Positions 37,451-49,138 of a DNA stretch of 64,000 bases are shown in pieces. Positions within the stretch are counted from its first letter, which is position 1. Every line of letters starts with the position of its first letter. The stretch covers positions 1,462,464 through 1,526,463 of the forward strand of contig JACAXG010000071.1 in assembly GCA_018881555.1 (NCBI GenBank), given 5' to 3'. Under the pieces are notes generated by a model, which saw nothing but the letters and a program-made list of their open reading frames with translations, had not been told where the DNA came from and searched no databases. The stretch comes from Amblyornis subalaris. Taxonomy: Eukaryota > Chordata > Aves > Passeriformes > Ptilonorhynchidae. A program made the position numbers and the translations under genes.

Positions 37451-40400
37451 AACTGCACAGAAAGCTCTTTTGAACAGAAAGCAAATGTTCAGTGACTGTT
37501 GAAGCAGCATGTTTTGCTTATTTGGGATTTTTTTTCCCACAAATCTTTTTTTTTTTCTCTCTTTTCCCTTGGGTCTGGAAATTTAGTGACACCAAACCAT
37601 TCCTAGAAAAAAGGTTTTGGTTTGGATGAATCTAAGTTTTTCAACAACAACATATTTTGTGAGAAAATTCCCTGCTGCTTCTGCTCATCAATAAAGTTGA
37701 TGAGTTTAACCAGTCTCATGGCTGGCTAGGGAAAAAAAGATCCCCCAGTTAGTGAAGTGGATAAATAACTTGGCACAAAGTCCTTCTCTGTTGACTCAGT
37801 TTACTTTGTGGACCCAGGCACGATTGTCATAATAAATTAAAGCATGAACATTCCCATTTGTCACTTCACCACTTCCTTTTGCTGCCTTCCAACATGTGGT
37901 AAAACCATTAGTTTTAACACAGAAAGAAAAGAGCAGATGAAGGGAAAATAATAGTGCTGGAATTAAGGGGAGAGAGGGGAGGACCTGCAGGGTGGAGTGG
38001 AGGCATTGCTGAAGCAGCTCAGGTTGTGTATTTATGGTCCATAGTCTTACCAAAGTCATTGGGCTTTGTCATCTCCCTCTGGAGGAAAAAAGGAGATTGT
38101 GGTTCTTCTGGGGCTCACTAACAACACCTTCTAAGTTCTTAGGGTGGCCCCAAATCTAAGGGAAGGAGAANACTCCTCTTGGTCAAGCCCTGTCCCAGTA
38201 TTTTAGTGAGCCATGTCCTGCACTCTCAGGTGTTCCTCGCTTTCTCTCCAGTTCTGCTCAGCTTCTCCTCATTTTCCCNGTGCCATCCTCTGTGGGAATT
38301 TCCGAAAGCTAAAGGAGGATGTGTTCAGATCAGGCCCCTTGTTGACAAGGTGTCAACAGATTAATGGCCATCCCATCCCACCTGGAATAGACCTGGCCCA
38401 CTGGGCTTTCCGGGGAATCCCCCTCCGAGCCGGAGCCTGCAGGAACAGAGGGTTTCAGCTCTAAGTAGGAGCAGAGGTCACATTCACAAAGGGAGAAGGG
38501 TGTGGGGCGGTGTTTATGTGTGCTGGGAAGCTCGGAAGAATGTGAGTCTGGGATTTGAAAGCATCACACTCCTGAATTATGATTATTTATTGTCGGGACA
38601 GTGCCTAAAGGCCCAGCCTCGTTGTGTTGAGGACTCTGCAGACACAGAATGAAGACACAGACTCTGCCTCGAAGGTGAGGAAAACCTCCCTAAAGGGGCT
38701 GGGAGCAGGTGTGGCACATATCCATCAACCTGATGGAGCTGTTTACCAGGAGTGTTTTAAGTATAGGCAAGTGTAGGAGAGAGCAGGAGAAGGAGGAAGT
38801 TGGATGTCTGTTCTCATCTCCCTGGTTCTAAAGAAGGGGCTTTAATTTTTTTGTATTAATTGTTTTTATTCTCGCCTTTCTTCTCCGGTAATGATTATCT
38901 ACAGGTAAGATAAGAATTAAAAGAACATTCTTAGTGATTTTGCTAAAAATCTGGCGGCTGAAAGATGTGATTCAATAATTTACTCTATCTTTAAGCAAGT
39001 CACTTCTACTTAGACTTTTCTGAAAGGTAATTCAGTACCTAGACCCCATAATCACTCTTTAAAAATCCAGTGCTTTTTATCTTTTAGTGCTTCAGTTTTA
39101 CTTAGTCTGTGTGAATAGGAAAGCAAAGGAATAAAGAAAGAAGTTTTTGCATGAGCAGCAGGTTTAATGAAGCCTGGTGTCCCCGTGGACTTGTATCTCG
39201 TGTCTTACAACTCTGACAGCTCGTGACAGCCCTGTCCTTGCTGTGTCCCCACCACCCTGGACAAGGCATGGAATGTGGTGTNTGGAGCTTTTGGGTCCTG
39301 CTGCTGCTCCTGCCAGGGAAACTGCTGAGTTTTTAATGTCTCTCCTTCATTTGGAAAGTCATTTGAAACCTCTGCCCCTCGATCAGATTTGTCCAAGACT
39401 GGACNGTGGGCCCCAAAGTTGTGAGGTCAGAAGGGAAATAAGCATCACAGAAGGTGGGATTTTTGGGGAGGAGTTGGGTTTGCACAGGGATTCACTTCTC
39501 TCCTGGAAACCTGGGGATGAAAATTGCTAAATATTGAGGAATGCTGTGCTTGTTAGGGGTTAATGAAATAATGAAGCTCATAAAAGAGGGGAACAGAGCA
39601 TTCTGCACCTCTGTGGGACATGGTGGTTCTTGAGCACTTTAAGGAGAAAAAGGAGCAGGAGAAAGATGTATAATTTTTTTTCTATTAGTTCTTAGAACAA
39701 TCACCAACAAGAAGAAATTTGGCTATTCTTAGTTGCATCTCGGGGCTCTGCATAATCTTTCCTGCTGAATTATGGAATATGATAGCTTTTATTAAATCCA
39801 TTACAATTACAGCCTCTCTGCTGCACAGATTTAGAATATGGAATAACTAGGGTGCATAATTTCAAATAAATATTTAAGGTTTTGATGCGTGATACAGTTT
39901 TAGACTCTTAGGAGATAGAATTATATTTAGATAGGGCTGTTTTCTTTTAATTCACACAAACNTTCCTTTCCAGCTACTTTATAGTGCTGGATACTTTAAA
40001 AATAAGAACTTTATTCTGGTGAAAAGATAAGGGCTGGTGCTGTTTTGCTCAAGGTTTTGTCTGTGGAGATTTGGATCTAGCTGGGTAAGTCAGAAACATT
40101 TTTTTTGAAAGTTTGGACTAATNTTAGGATAAGTGTGCAACTGGAAAAATTGCTAATAAAAACTTTGTCCGAAAATTAGGAAATACAACATTTAGACAAG
40201 GTGATATCATTGCAGAATTTGGATTGTGCCTCTTTGTGGGGGTCCAGGAGTAAGAGGAGAACAGGAAACTTGAACGNGGCTTTTGCTCTGGATCTCCAGC
40301 ANGCAGCTGGTGGTGGGTTCTCCCTTCCTCCTCTGCTGTGCTTGGCTTTGTGGTGGTGGCTTCCCAAACCTCGCTAGTGGTGGGAATACCTGATCCCCAC

Positions 40401-43400
40401 AGTAGCAAGGACAAGGACAGTCAGAAGCTCCCGGAGGAAGGCGGCAGGGACAGCTCACCTTGGGGGTTGTCCAGGCAGGTGACAGAGGAGCTCCCGAAGA
40501 GCCGCAACCTCGTCCCCTCTTTGGGAAGCAAGGATGGAAATTTCTGAGCGTGAGGCCAAGAGGGAAAACCCCCTGTGGATGACTCTTGATTCTTCCTTTG
40601 TCTTCCCCACACCTGCTCCCTCTTCCCTTCCGCTCTCCCCACCCACCCTGCGAGAAGATGCTCTGGGTGTTGGCTTTGCCTCGGCTGCCAGCGCTCTGCG
40701 GAGACGTGTTAATGATGACTGGCAGCTTTTAAAAGCCCCGTTTCAACACCTTGCTGTCACCACACCTCATACTTCAGCAGCTTAGCACATGTTCCAAGGT
40801 GNTTAAAGAGCTTCCCGTGCAGCCCTTTTCCAGGCACCAACCTCTTGCCAGGAGCAGTAGCGCTCCTGACCGCACTTTTCTGGCTGCGACCTTGTTGGTG
40901 TTTGCCTGAGACATGTAAATGAGCAGCGCGGTCGTTAACGAGAGAAATGTGGAATGTTTTCCATTGTGTGGCAGGCTCGGAGCTGACAAGACCCGAGCTC
41001 GTGTTCCAAAGTCTAAAGCAGTTGGCAGGTTTCTCAGTACCAGTTTTTTATGCCCCCGAGTGGGTCATGGAGCGGAAAAGGGGGTGGAGAGGGAAGGAGA
41101 GGGAGGAATGTGTGTGGATGTGTGGTGGGGGGAGAGTTAGCGGGAGAGAAGGGCCATTTGCAAGCCACCAGCTCCGAATGTCACTCGCTGGGCCTTGTGG
41201 TGGTGCTGAAGGGCCCGTTGGAGCGTTTGATTGACTCGAGGCTTGATGCTGCTTGCCACTTACCAGCACTTGTCTTTGCTCATTAGCAGGGGGATTGTGG
41301 GCAAATATTTAGATATTCAAGAGAGGAAATGTTAATCTTTGCAGTGTTCACTGAATATTTAAATGAGGCAGCAGGCAGTTCTGCTCCGTGTTTGACCTAG
41401 ACTTAGAGAGCTGAGCAAACGCCTGAGTCTTGGGATGAATTTAGTCCTACACCTCCCAAGTACTGGGGTTCAGGTCATATGGTGGGGTCCAGACCTTCTC
41501 AGAAAGGGCAGCGTGGTCAGTCTNAACAAACCCTGCTCAATGTAAGTGGCCCAGAAGCCTTGACCTGGCCAGTTTTAGGCACAGAGAATTGAAACCTCCA
41601 TGGAGTTAGAGGGATATTGGCTTGTTGCAGACCCTCTGCTCTAGGGAGGAGAGAGCCTCGCATTGGAGGTTGAAGGTAATGGTGACTGCTAGAGTGGGCA
41701 CTTGGGGTGTTCTGTTCAAAACAAGATGAGGAAAATAAATACATTCCCTTGGGGTTTGGACAGGCAGCTCTCCCAAATAACAGCGTTAATTAGGAACTTC
41801 AGGTGTTTGGAGATGAGCATGGCATTAGCCCACCTGTNTCCTTGCAGTATGAATGGATTNNGGTGGGTTAGTCTGCATGGACACANCTGAAGCAGGTAGT
41901 GAGAGTCTCTTGCATCACATTCTTACCCAGGATTTTTCTCTATNTTTATCTAAATTTGCTTCATTTCGGTTTATGCCCCTTTTTCATTGCTACCTTGCAG
42001 CATTATTCNAGACAACAAACATGGAAGCAGCAAAATCTAATTGGAGGATGTTGCAGCTTTGTAGGAGATGAATGTTGAATTAGCAGTTCCTGATATCAGC
42101 ACTTGAATCTTGATTATTTTGTATCAAAATCAGATCAGGAATGTTCTGTGTAGGATGTATATCCTTTTGGATATTTAACGTCTACTGTAGTTCCTTAGGG
42201 AAAAGCTCTAGACCAGGAGTTATGAGAATTATATTGCTGGATGGGGTTAAAAGATGATATATCTGTATACATCATAACAGAAGGAGGGCCAAGAGGATTA
42301 AATCTGGCAGCTGCTTATTTAATTGAAGCTTTAAGGGAGCATAACCTAAAATGAACATGGTACCACCTTTAAGAGAANGAGGTGAGTGCAGAACCTGCCA
42401 AGTGCTGGGCATCCACCTAGTTGCATTCCTGTGTTTCACAGCCTCTGTATTTAAAGCAATTCAGTTAACCTGAAATTATTCTCATTTTAATTTTATTCAG
42501 TTGCAGCAAAATCACCAAGGAAATTATTTACTTATTCCTAAATACAGTCACTGGCTACATCCTGACAGGATGAAGTGAAAAACATTTATATGGATTTTAT
42601 TATTGATGGAGTTCCTAAACACAGTTTATGTTTTCTGTCTCTCTTATTCCAGTAGCTGCTAGTCAATTAAATATTTCTCCAGTAAATTTGAGGCTTAGAG
42701 AATCACTTGGGAGTTGTAGAACTCCTTTTAGTGGGAATTAAAAGCTGCTTACTGGAGGTTTAGGCACATCTGACAGTTCCAGCCCTCCGTTCACTTCTGT
42801 GCCTTCCTACCTGCGGTCTCTTCCTGTTTTTTCCTTGGGCATTTTTTCTTTTTGTCTTTATTAGTCCTTTTCTTTATGTCATATCATTGCTCTGGGGAGG
42901 ACAGACAGTCCTTGTTCCACTCTCCGTTTGACCTTCACTCCAGACAGGGGGTCAGGATTGCAAACCATGGGTTTATTCCACACGGGCCAGTTATCCGCTG
43001 GGAATGAGAAGCAGCAGATAGATCTCACTGGAGCCAACAGACAGCAGTGATTTCAGTCCCAGCCACAGCTTTGAATCACACCCCTGCATGCAGCCTGGTG
43101 GGGATAGGTGGAGATCCCGTGTTTATGCCACCTGCTCTCACCGCCATGGCTTTTTTAGGTTGGCAGAGCTGTTCCATGTGCTCAGGAAATGGCTGCATGT
43201 GTTGGATTTTTGAAATGCTCTCTCTGAGCCTGCTCTCATTGTCAGACTTNTGTGTTGCTGCTGCTCCTGACTAACCCTGGCACCGTGCTCTGAGAGCCCT
43301 GGCTCGTGGCTCTGTGCAGATATAGGGCACTCGCTGCTCTAGGGGCTGACACGGAGATGGGCGAGAGCATCGCAGCCTTCCTTTGTCAGCTGCACTCGGA

Positions 43401-43683
43401 GCATCACACCCAGCCACGGGAATTCCTGGGACTGCTGCTCCCACCGATACTCCCCTGGCAGAGCCTTCCCTCCTCCTCCATTTCCTCTGCCTGGAGCCAG
43501 TGTCACTGCAATGGTGGGACTGGGGGGCAGCATGAAAATAACCCTGGAAGANACCAATGCCAAACCAATTCCCACCAGTGGAGTGCAGATCCTGTGTGGA
43601 AGCATCCCTANCTTTGCACTACACGAGGGTTGTTCTCCAGTTGCTGGTTGAAGCAATCCGTACTTGATGTTAGGTGTTGGAAA
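37451..43683. other. Noncoding DNA with a CpG-rich patch
   Basis: No supported gene. The interval contains T-rich tracts near 37528-37565, an AT-rich segment at 39740-39900 with many ATTA words, and the CpG-enriched patch at 40490-41010. Near 41297-41370 there are forkhead-like and HNF1-like words (caaatattt, gttaatctttgc), which are suggestive only. Ambiguous bases become more frequent from 41.8 kb. Confidence 0.5.
40490..41010. promoter_or_regulatory. CpG-enriched patch, possible regulatory DNA
   Basis: CpG is noticeably more frequent than in the surrounding DNA. I count about ten CpG in 40850-41000, with more in 40490-40740 (for example agccgcaacctcgtcc, gctctgcggagacgtg). It also contains catgtaaatgagcagcgcgg, with an octamer-like word. 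No TATA box, start or splice donor that I would defend is visible. It may be a weak CpG island, an enhancer or an unrecognised first exon. Confidence 0.3.
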
Positions 43684-44074
43684 ATAAAAGCATATTGGGG
43701 CTGTTCAGNCTGNAGAAGAGAAGGTTGAGTGGAGACCTCACAGCACCTTCCAGTATTTGAAGGGGCCTACANGGAAGTCNGAGAGGGCCTCTTCTTNACT
43801 GGAGTGACAGGACAAGGGGGAATGGCTTCAGAGGGAAAGAGGGGAAATTNAGGTTAGCTATTCAGAAGAAATTCTTCCCTGTGAGANTGCTGAGGCCCTG
43901 GCACATGTTGCCCAGAGAAGCTGTGGCTGCCCCATCCCTGGAAGTGTCCGAGGCCAGGTTGGACAGGGCTTTGAGCAGCCTGGGANAGTGGAAGGTGNCN
44001 CTGCCCNTGGCAGGGGGTGGGATGAGGTGGTCTTTAAGGTCTCTTCCANCCCAGACCANTCTGGGATTCTGTGG
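43684..44074 (+). mobile_element. CR1 LINE 3'-end fragment, forward
   Basis: This copy extends further 5' than the 10258 copy: ttggggctgttcag, then agaagagaaggttgagtgga, gacctcacagcaccttcc, agtatttgaaggggcc, agtgacaggacaaggggg, aatggcttcagagggaaag, then the tail gctgaggccctggcacatg, gcccagagaagctgtggctg and tggaagtgtccgaggccagg, ending attctgtgg. It is about 390 bp, 5'-truncated and noncoding. About thirteen ambiguous bases fall inside it, far denser than in flanking DNA, which fits uncertain read placement in a repeat. Confidence 0.95.
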
Positions 44075-44218
44075 TTCATTTGGAAGGGCATAATGTGCTA
44101 GGACAGAGTCAATGTTGGCTTGAAGACCCATTTACAGAGGCAGGATGGATTCTGTGCTGCTGCAACTATTCTTCTTCCTAAAGGAGTTTACATTCTCTCA
44201 CTGCTGACTTCCCAACAG

Positions 44219-44371
44219 GAATTTTTACATGGGCTTCTACACAGCAGTGAATTTCAGTCCCTGTGGAGAGACTCTCCTGTTTTNTCATTACATTATACTG
44301 TTGTTGCCTCACTGATTTTGGGCTTCACTGTTGTTGGTTTGATTTTGTTACTTTACAAACAAAAAAAGTAA
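44219..44371 (+). CDS. Weak candidate terminal exon, membrane tail
   Basis: A pyrimidine-rich stretch ends in ttcccaacag at 44218, a plausible splice acceptor. The frame that follows is open for about 50 codons and ends in TAA at 44369-44371. Its last third is strongly hydrophobic (about 20 residues beginning YTVVASLILGF) and is followed by KQKK, like a C-terminal membrane anchor with a basic cytoplasmic end. I do not recognise the protein. An AATAAA lies seven bases after the stop, which would make an unusually short 3' untranslated region. One codon holds an ambiguous base. Hydrophobic stretches are common in chance T-rich frames, so this is most likely not a gene. Confidence 0.15.
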   Translation, partial: EFLHGLLHSSEFQSLWRDSPVXSLHYTVVASLILGFTVVGLILLLYKQKK

Positions 44372-44377
44372 TAATTA

Positions 44378-44383
44378 AATAAA
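44378..44383 (+). other. AATAAA hexamer (possible poly(A) signal)
   Basis: A perfect AATAAA lies just after the stop of the weak exon candidate. The hexamer is frequent by chance in AT-rich DNA, and no T- or GT-rich downstream element is clear. Confidence 0.2.
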
Positions 44384-45921
44384 CCTTCCCTTCATCCCCA
44401 ACCAAACTGGGGAACCAGAAACAAAGCAGGCAGCTTGTGATTCTTGATTGCATGTGGCAGGAAGAAAATATTGAATTCAGTTTCCAGTGTAAGCCATTGT
44501 GAACTTGAAAGGGACGTTGTCAAGGAATTTGATTTTTCCCACAAAGTGTTGCAACCAACTGAGGAGAGGAGAGTGTCTTTTTGGTGTGGTGTATGCCAGG
44601 CTCCAGAAAGGCAAGTTCTCCTGAGGCGGCGCCAGCTGGCTGTGATCCCAACCTCCATTCCCAAAGCCAAGGTAATGGCATCAGCAAGGCTGGCATGGGA
44701 GTGCAAACAAAACAATCTCCGTGTCGGCAGGCTCCCTTTGGAGCAGCTCCTATGTTAGGGAGGGGAGACGAGTGAAAAAAATATTTTTCNAAGTAAAAAC
44801 TGTTGAAAAAGAGAAGTCCGGTGAAGTAAGTTGTTGACAAAATGTGCCGTTCTGTGGAAATCAAAGATTCTGGGGAACAGTCAGTCTCAGTGGATTTCAG
44901 CAGGAAAAATCTAATTCCTTAATTTTTACAAGTTGGAAAATGGTAAACGTTGACAGTGTTGAAACATGATATTTTGATAATTCTATTTCAGATTTTTTAT
45001 GAGAAGGTAAATTTCTAATTCTAAGATGGAAATATTTCATTTGTTTCNACTATATTTATTATTATGTCAATATTAAATGCAGTAAAAATATAACTGTTGC
45101 TATCAAAACAAAACCTTTGTGCTCTACTGAACAAGCTCTCGTTCCCTCAGGGTTGGTGGATTTGGGTAATTCTCAATTTTCAGTTTCGTGTTCAGTGCAG
45201 TTNAAGGAGTTTATTTCTTTGATTACGAAGATTCCTGTGGAATCCTCATGGATTTTCCCAGGCTAATACAAAAGCCCCAAGACTGCACATCCAGCCTGCC
45301 TGTGCTGGTTAAACCTTCCCTGTGCCCCCACCTCCTGCCCTGCCCAGGACTATTTTGCTGTTATTTATCTGCATTCTGTTCACCTCAAAGAAACAAACCC
45401 CAGGTACATCCAGAGCCATCTGTACCATGGAAGGTCAGCACAGAGAGCAACAAGGAGCTGCTTGAGACCCACCACTCTGCTCAGCCTCTCTGTTTTCAGT
45501 CAGTCCCGGCCACGGCAGAGGAGTTTTATCCTTTGTTGTGTGTGTTTTAGGAGTTGCTGTTACGTGTGATGGGTTTAGCAGTCGTTAGGTGTTGTTGGGC
45601 AGCAGCCAGGGGGNTCATTCACGCTGGCACAGCAGCCCTAGCGTGACACTGCACAGGAGGGGTTGGATTTGGGTAGATACTTGTTTATTCCTGGCCCGCC
45701 CATGGACTCATTTTGTAGCTCTTTGTCTCTCTCTGTTATGCCATTTCCCTCCTCCCTGAGAACAGGGGATAGTGGGGCTTTCTTATGTTGTAGGGGCGTT
45801 GCCAGCCTGGTTTGATGTGTGTTTGGGAAGTGTTCCTCGGGTCTGTAGAAGTTCCAAGGGGCACATTGTGAGGTGACTCTGCCTTCTTTAATTTGCCCTG
45901 GTGAACGTGAATTAAATATGG
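44384..45921. other. Noncoding DNA, no gene recognised
   Basis: Mostly unique sequence with an AT-rich block (44930-45110). Words such as gttgaaacatgatattttga echo the type D palindrome at 37.4 kb, but not enough to call a copy. Short frames overlap on both strands without domains. Confidence 0.5.
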
Positions 45922-45966
45922 AAAATCATGGAATCACAGACTGGTTTGTGTTGGAAGGGACCTNGT
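45922..45966 (-). mobile_element. Short CR1 3'-end remnant, reverse
   Basis: On the plus strand it reads aaaatcatggaatcacagac followed by tggtttgtgttggaaggga and cct. This is the reverse complement of the extreme 3' end of CR1, where the tail normally ends in the ATTCTGTGATT repeat. Similarity stops after about 45 bases at an ambiguous base, so the copy is either very short or disrupted. Confidence 0.8.
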
Positions 45967-48139
45967 ATTATAAATACAGAAGAAATCAGTGTTTCTAGCG
46001 GAAAATNTGGCAAAGTAATTGAGGCATCTTTCTGTTAGTGTTAGAATTGTTACTATGGCTCAGCATTGAGTAAACTTCACCCTCTGTAGAAGGAAACAAC
46101 TTTGTGAGTGTGGAAATGCTGTCATTTTGTCTGCAGTACTTATTAGGAATGCATAAGAAGGATGGAACATATCTCAGAATTCCTTAGAGTTCTCAGGAGC
46201 AGGAGGTACATCAAGGGGTTAAAAGGTATATTTTGAATCCCTGGAGGAGACAGGGAGGCAGTGAAAGGGAAGAGGAAAACTCCAGGGCAGCTCAATATTC
46301 TTTTGCTCCATCTTTCTTCTTTTGCAATAAATGCTGACAGTGGTTCCTGCTGTAACTCTTTTCAGGTAATAAAGGTGAGACACTTGGGTGCCAAGAAGTG
46401 GGAGTATGGATGGATTAAATGGATCACATCCAAGAACTATGGAGAAATAAAAGGTCTGAGGTGTTACTTAAGTACCCTCCCTGGGGTTTACTAGAGATAC
46501 TTTTTTCTAGCTCTTCAAGTAATAATCAAAATTGTAACTTCTGAAAGTTTTTGTTTGGGTTTCTTGAGTTTTTTTTCTAATTTTCNGCAAACTTTTTGCA
46601 GACAAGAGATGGCAGGATAGGGACAGACAGGATTGTACTGAGCTGTGCAGCTGAGTGCTGTGTGTTGTCTTGGAAATTACCCACTCCTGGGCTATATTTC
46701 AGTACNTGGTAACTAAAAATGGCTTTGTGGTCAGAAAGCCATTGATGTTTGCTTCAGAGGTAGTAGGTATTGGCAGATACCCAATAAAAGGCAGAACAAT
46801 TATATCATCTGTCAAGGAGACAGGATGGTGGGTTTCAGGACTGCTGCCTTATTTTATAATGGAGATGCCCACATCTGTTAATTCTATTCTTAATTACCTG
46901 TATCAGTCTGGGTTTGCTGCTTTTGTTTGATGCTGTGTTTTATCTGCAATTGGCTATTTACTTTTATTTTTTGGAAAGTGAAAGATGGAAGAGCAGCTCT
47001 TGGAGTCAGTCTTTATTGCCTGCCAGCGCAGTTCCTGGTGACCCTGACCCACATCAAGAGATTGCACCCAGGCAATGATCAGTGTGTCTCAAGAACCCCC
47101 GTGTGAACCTGCTGACCACTCCAACATCCCACAGCAGCTTCCTTTGCTTTCAGGGGAGCTGCACAGAGAGGAGGAACCAACAGGCCTTTTCTGCTCCCTT
47201 TTTTCTCTGCTCTGTTCTCAGGCCACTCAGATCTGTTTGNGGAATAGATCCTGGTGTTTCATTCCTGCTGGGATTTTGTTTAGGATCAGACGTGCCCTGA
47301 GCTCCTTGCTCAAGAAGGAGCACCTGCAGGAGGACCATCCCATCGTGTTTTCTCCTTAGTGATTGCAGGATGTTGGTCCTGACCTACGTGGGGTTTGTGG
47401 TGGGGAGACCCCATCCCTTTTCACTTGGAAGGCGAAGGGAGCTGCTCGGTGTGAGGGCTGCTGCCCCAGTTCCTGCTGGGGCCGAGGTGTGGTGTCTGTC
47501 CCGGTGTGTCACTGGTGTTTATGGCCCTGCAATGANGCAACCCCTGGAACGAGCAGGGCTTGGAAGATACGATCAGGACAAACAGACATCGTGGAGCTCA
47601 GGCCCCAACAGGCAGCTGGTGATCTGAGCACCTGAAGAGAGACAATGCTGTGCCTGCACACACACCCTCTTAATGAGTGTGTAGTGTGAAATTTCCATTT
47701 TCCTTGCAAATCACCCCAGAAATGGCTCTGAACCCAGTTCAAAATGACCTTGTGTCTCTGATTCATGAACTGTTCGTAGCTGGGAGTGCATCCACCTGCA
47801 GATGTAGGTGTAAAAATGTCAGGTCTCCCAGAACTACTCTCTGGCTTGTCCCATCCTGGCTTCTGGCACAGCTGGCTCTGCACTGGACCCAGCTGCTGGC
47901 TGGGTCAGGATATGTTTGGCCAGGCCNGTGATTGTCTTCTGGACATTCACCAGCCTTGTCTCCATGTATCCCAGCATTTCCACATTCCTTTCTCTCTTTA
48001 TGTGAATGTCTTCCTGTGCCTGTCTCTCCCCTCTCCCTTCCCTCAGTCCTCTGTATCTGTTCCAAACATCACTGCAGTGTGTGCATTATTCCCAAATAGG
48101 AATGATTTTATTCTGATAATTCTCTGCCAGAGAGAGAAA

Positions 48140-48181
48140 CTTTTTTTTTTCTTTTTTTTTTTCCTCTCCCCTCTTTTCCTC
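48140..48181. repeat. Polypyrimidine tract
   Basis: Two T runs of about ten and eleven bases separated by a C, followed by a C/T-only stretch. This is low-complexity DNA, and its minus strand gives a Lys/Arg-rich spurious frame. Confidence 0.85.
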
Positions 48182-49082
48182 ATGCTTCCTTCCCTGCTTT
48201 CCTTTATCNATCCTGCTCTCCTTTTCCCTGTCTCTCCTGATCTGAGCACATTACTCCCGTTAAAGCTAATGGCTTTTACCTGCTAATGGGAGAGCTGTTC
48301 TCTCCTGTCCTTTGCTTTTTGGCAGCCCCTGAACTTTGCTATTTCCTGTGGTGTTTGATAAGTCTGGAAACTCCTTTGGCAAGCACTGGAGCAGTGCAGG
48401 ACTCTCCTGCTCCATGTGTTTGAGTGGATACTCGTAACTCCTCATGGATCATCACACCTATACACTGTCACAGTTCACTCCTGACAGCCCTGCAAGACTT
48501 TTACTAAGCATCCAGCTACAAAGAGAATTTTATGAGCTGTATTATGGGTATGAAGCAGCTTTTATTAGGGAGGGATGTGCCAGGGAAAACCGTGCAGTGA
48601 AGATTTCCCAGTANGAAGGCACACTGCCTTCTATTTTCCCTTATTCCTGCTTCTCCTGAAAGCTGAACAGGTTTTGCATTTTTTAATCCCTTCTCCAGGT
48701 AGAAGCCCTGATGAGGCAGGTGATTGAACCTTGCTGGTGTTTGCTGCAAAACATCAAATCAGCAGGTGNTGGATGATCCCTAAACACTGCCTATGTGCTT
48801 TGTGGGAATAAAGACTCCAAAGAAAGGAGAGGGGAAAAAAGCAGCTGTTTCCTCATTTCCANTGAATTCAGAAGGCAGCAAAAGGGTTTAGTTTGTTGGA
48901 GAAAAGCGAGGCCAGCTTTAGCAATGTCTCTGAAGGCAAAAATATGTTTCTGTGTTGGTATTTTTTTATTGTGTATGTGATATATTTTTATGGAATTTTG
49001 GACTTACTTTATGTACATATATTATAACCTCCCTACTGAGTAAACAAGAGATGCCCAGCTAAGCAAACAAGCCCCAGGGTGA

Positions 49083-49138
49083 TGGGAGAAGGGAGAGAGA
49101 AAGGAGAGGAATAGTGAGAGGGAGAGGAAAAGAGAGGT
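49083..49138. repeat. Homopurine (GA-rich) tract
   Basis: About 55 bases are almost entirely G and A, with two or three interruptions. Such tracts can form triplex (H-DNA) structures; here it is annotated as low-complexity sequence. Confidence 0.75.

Noticed and set aside
37800..39125. Possible second MIR core near 38990 (aagcaagtcacttctact)
   Set aside because: Only one short word matches and the following text diverges. Too weak to list.
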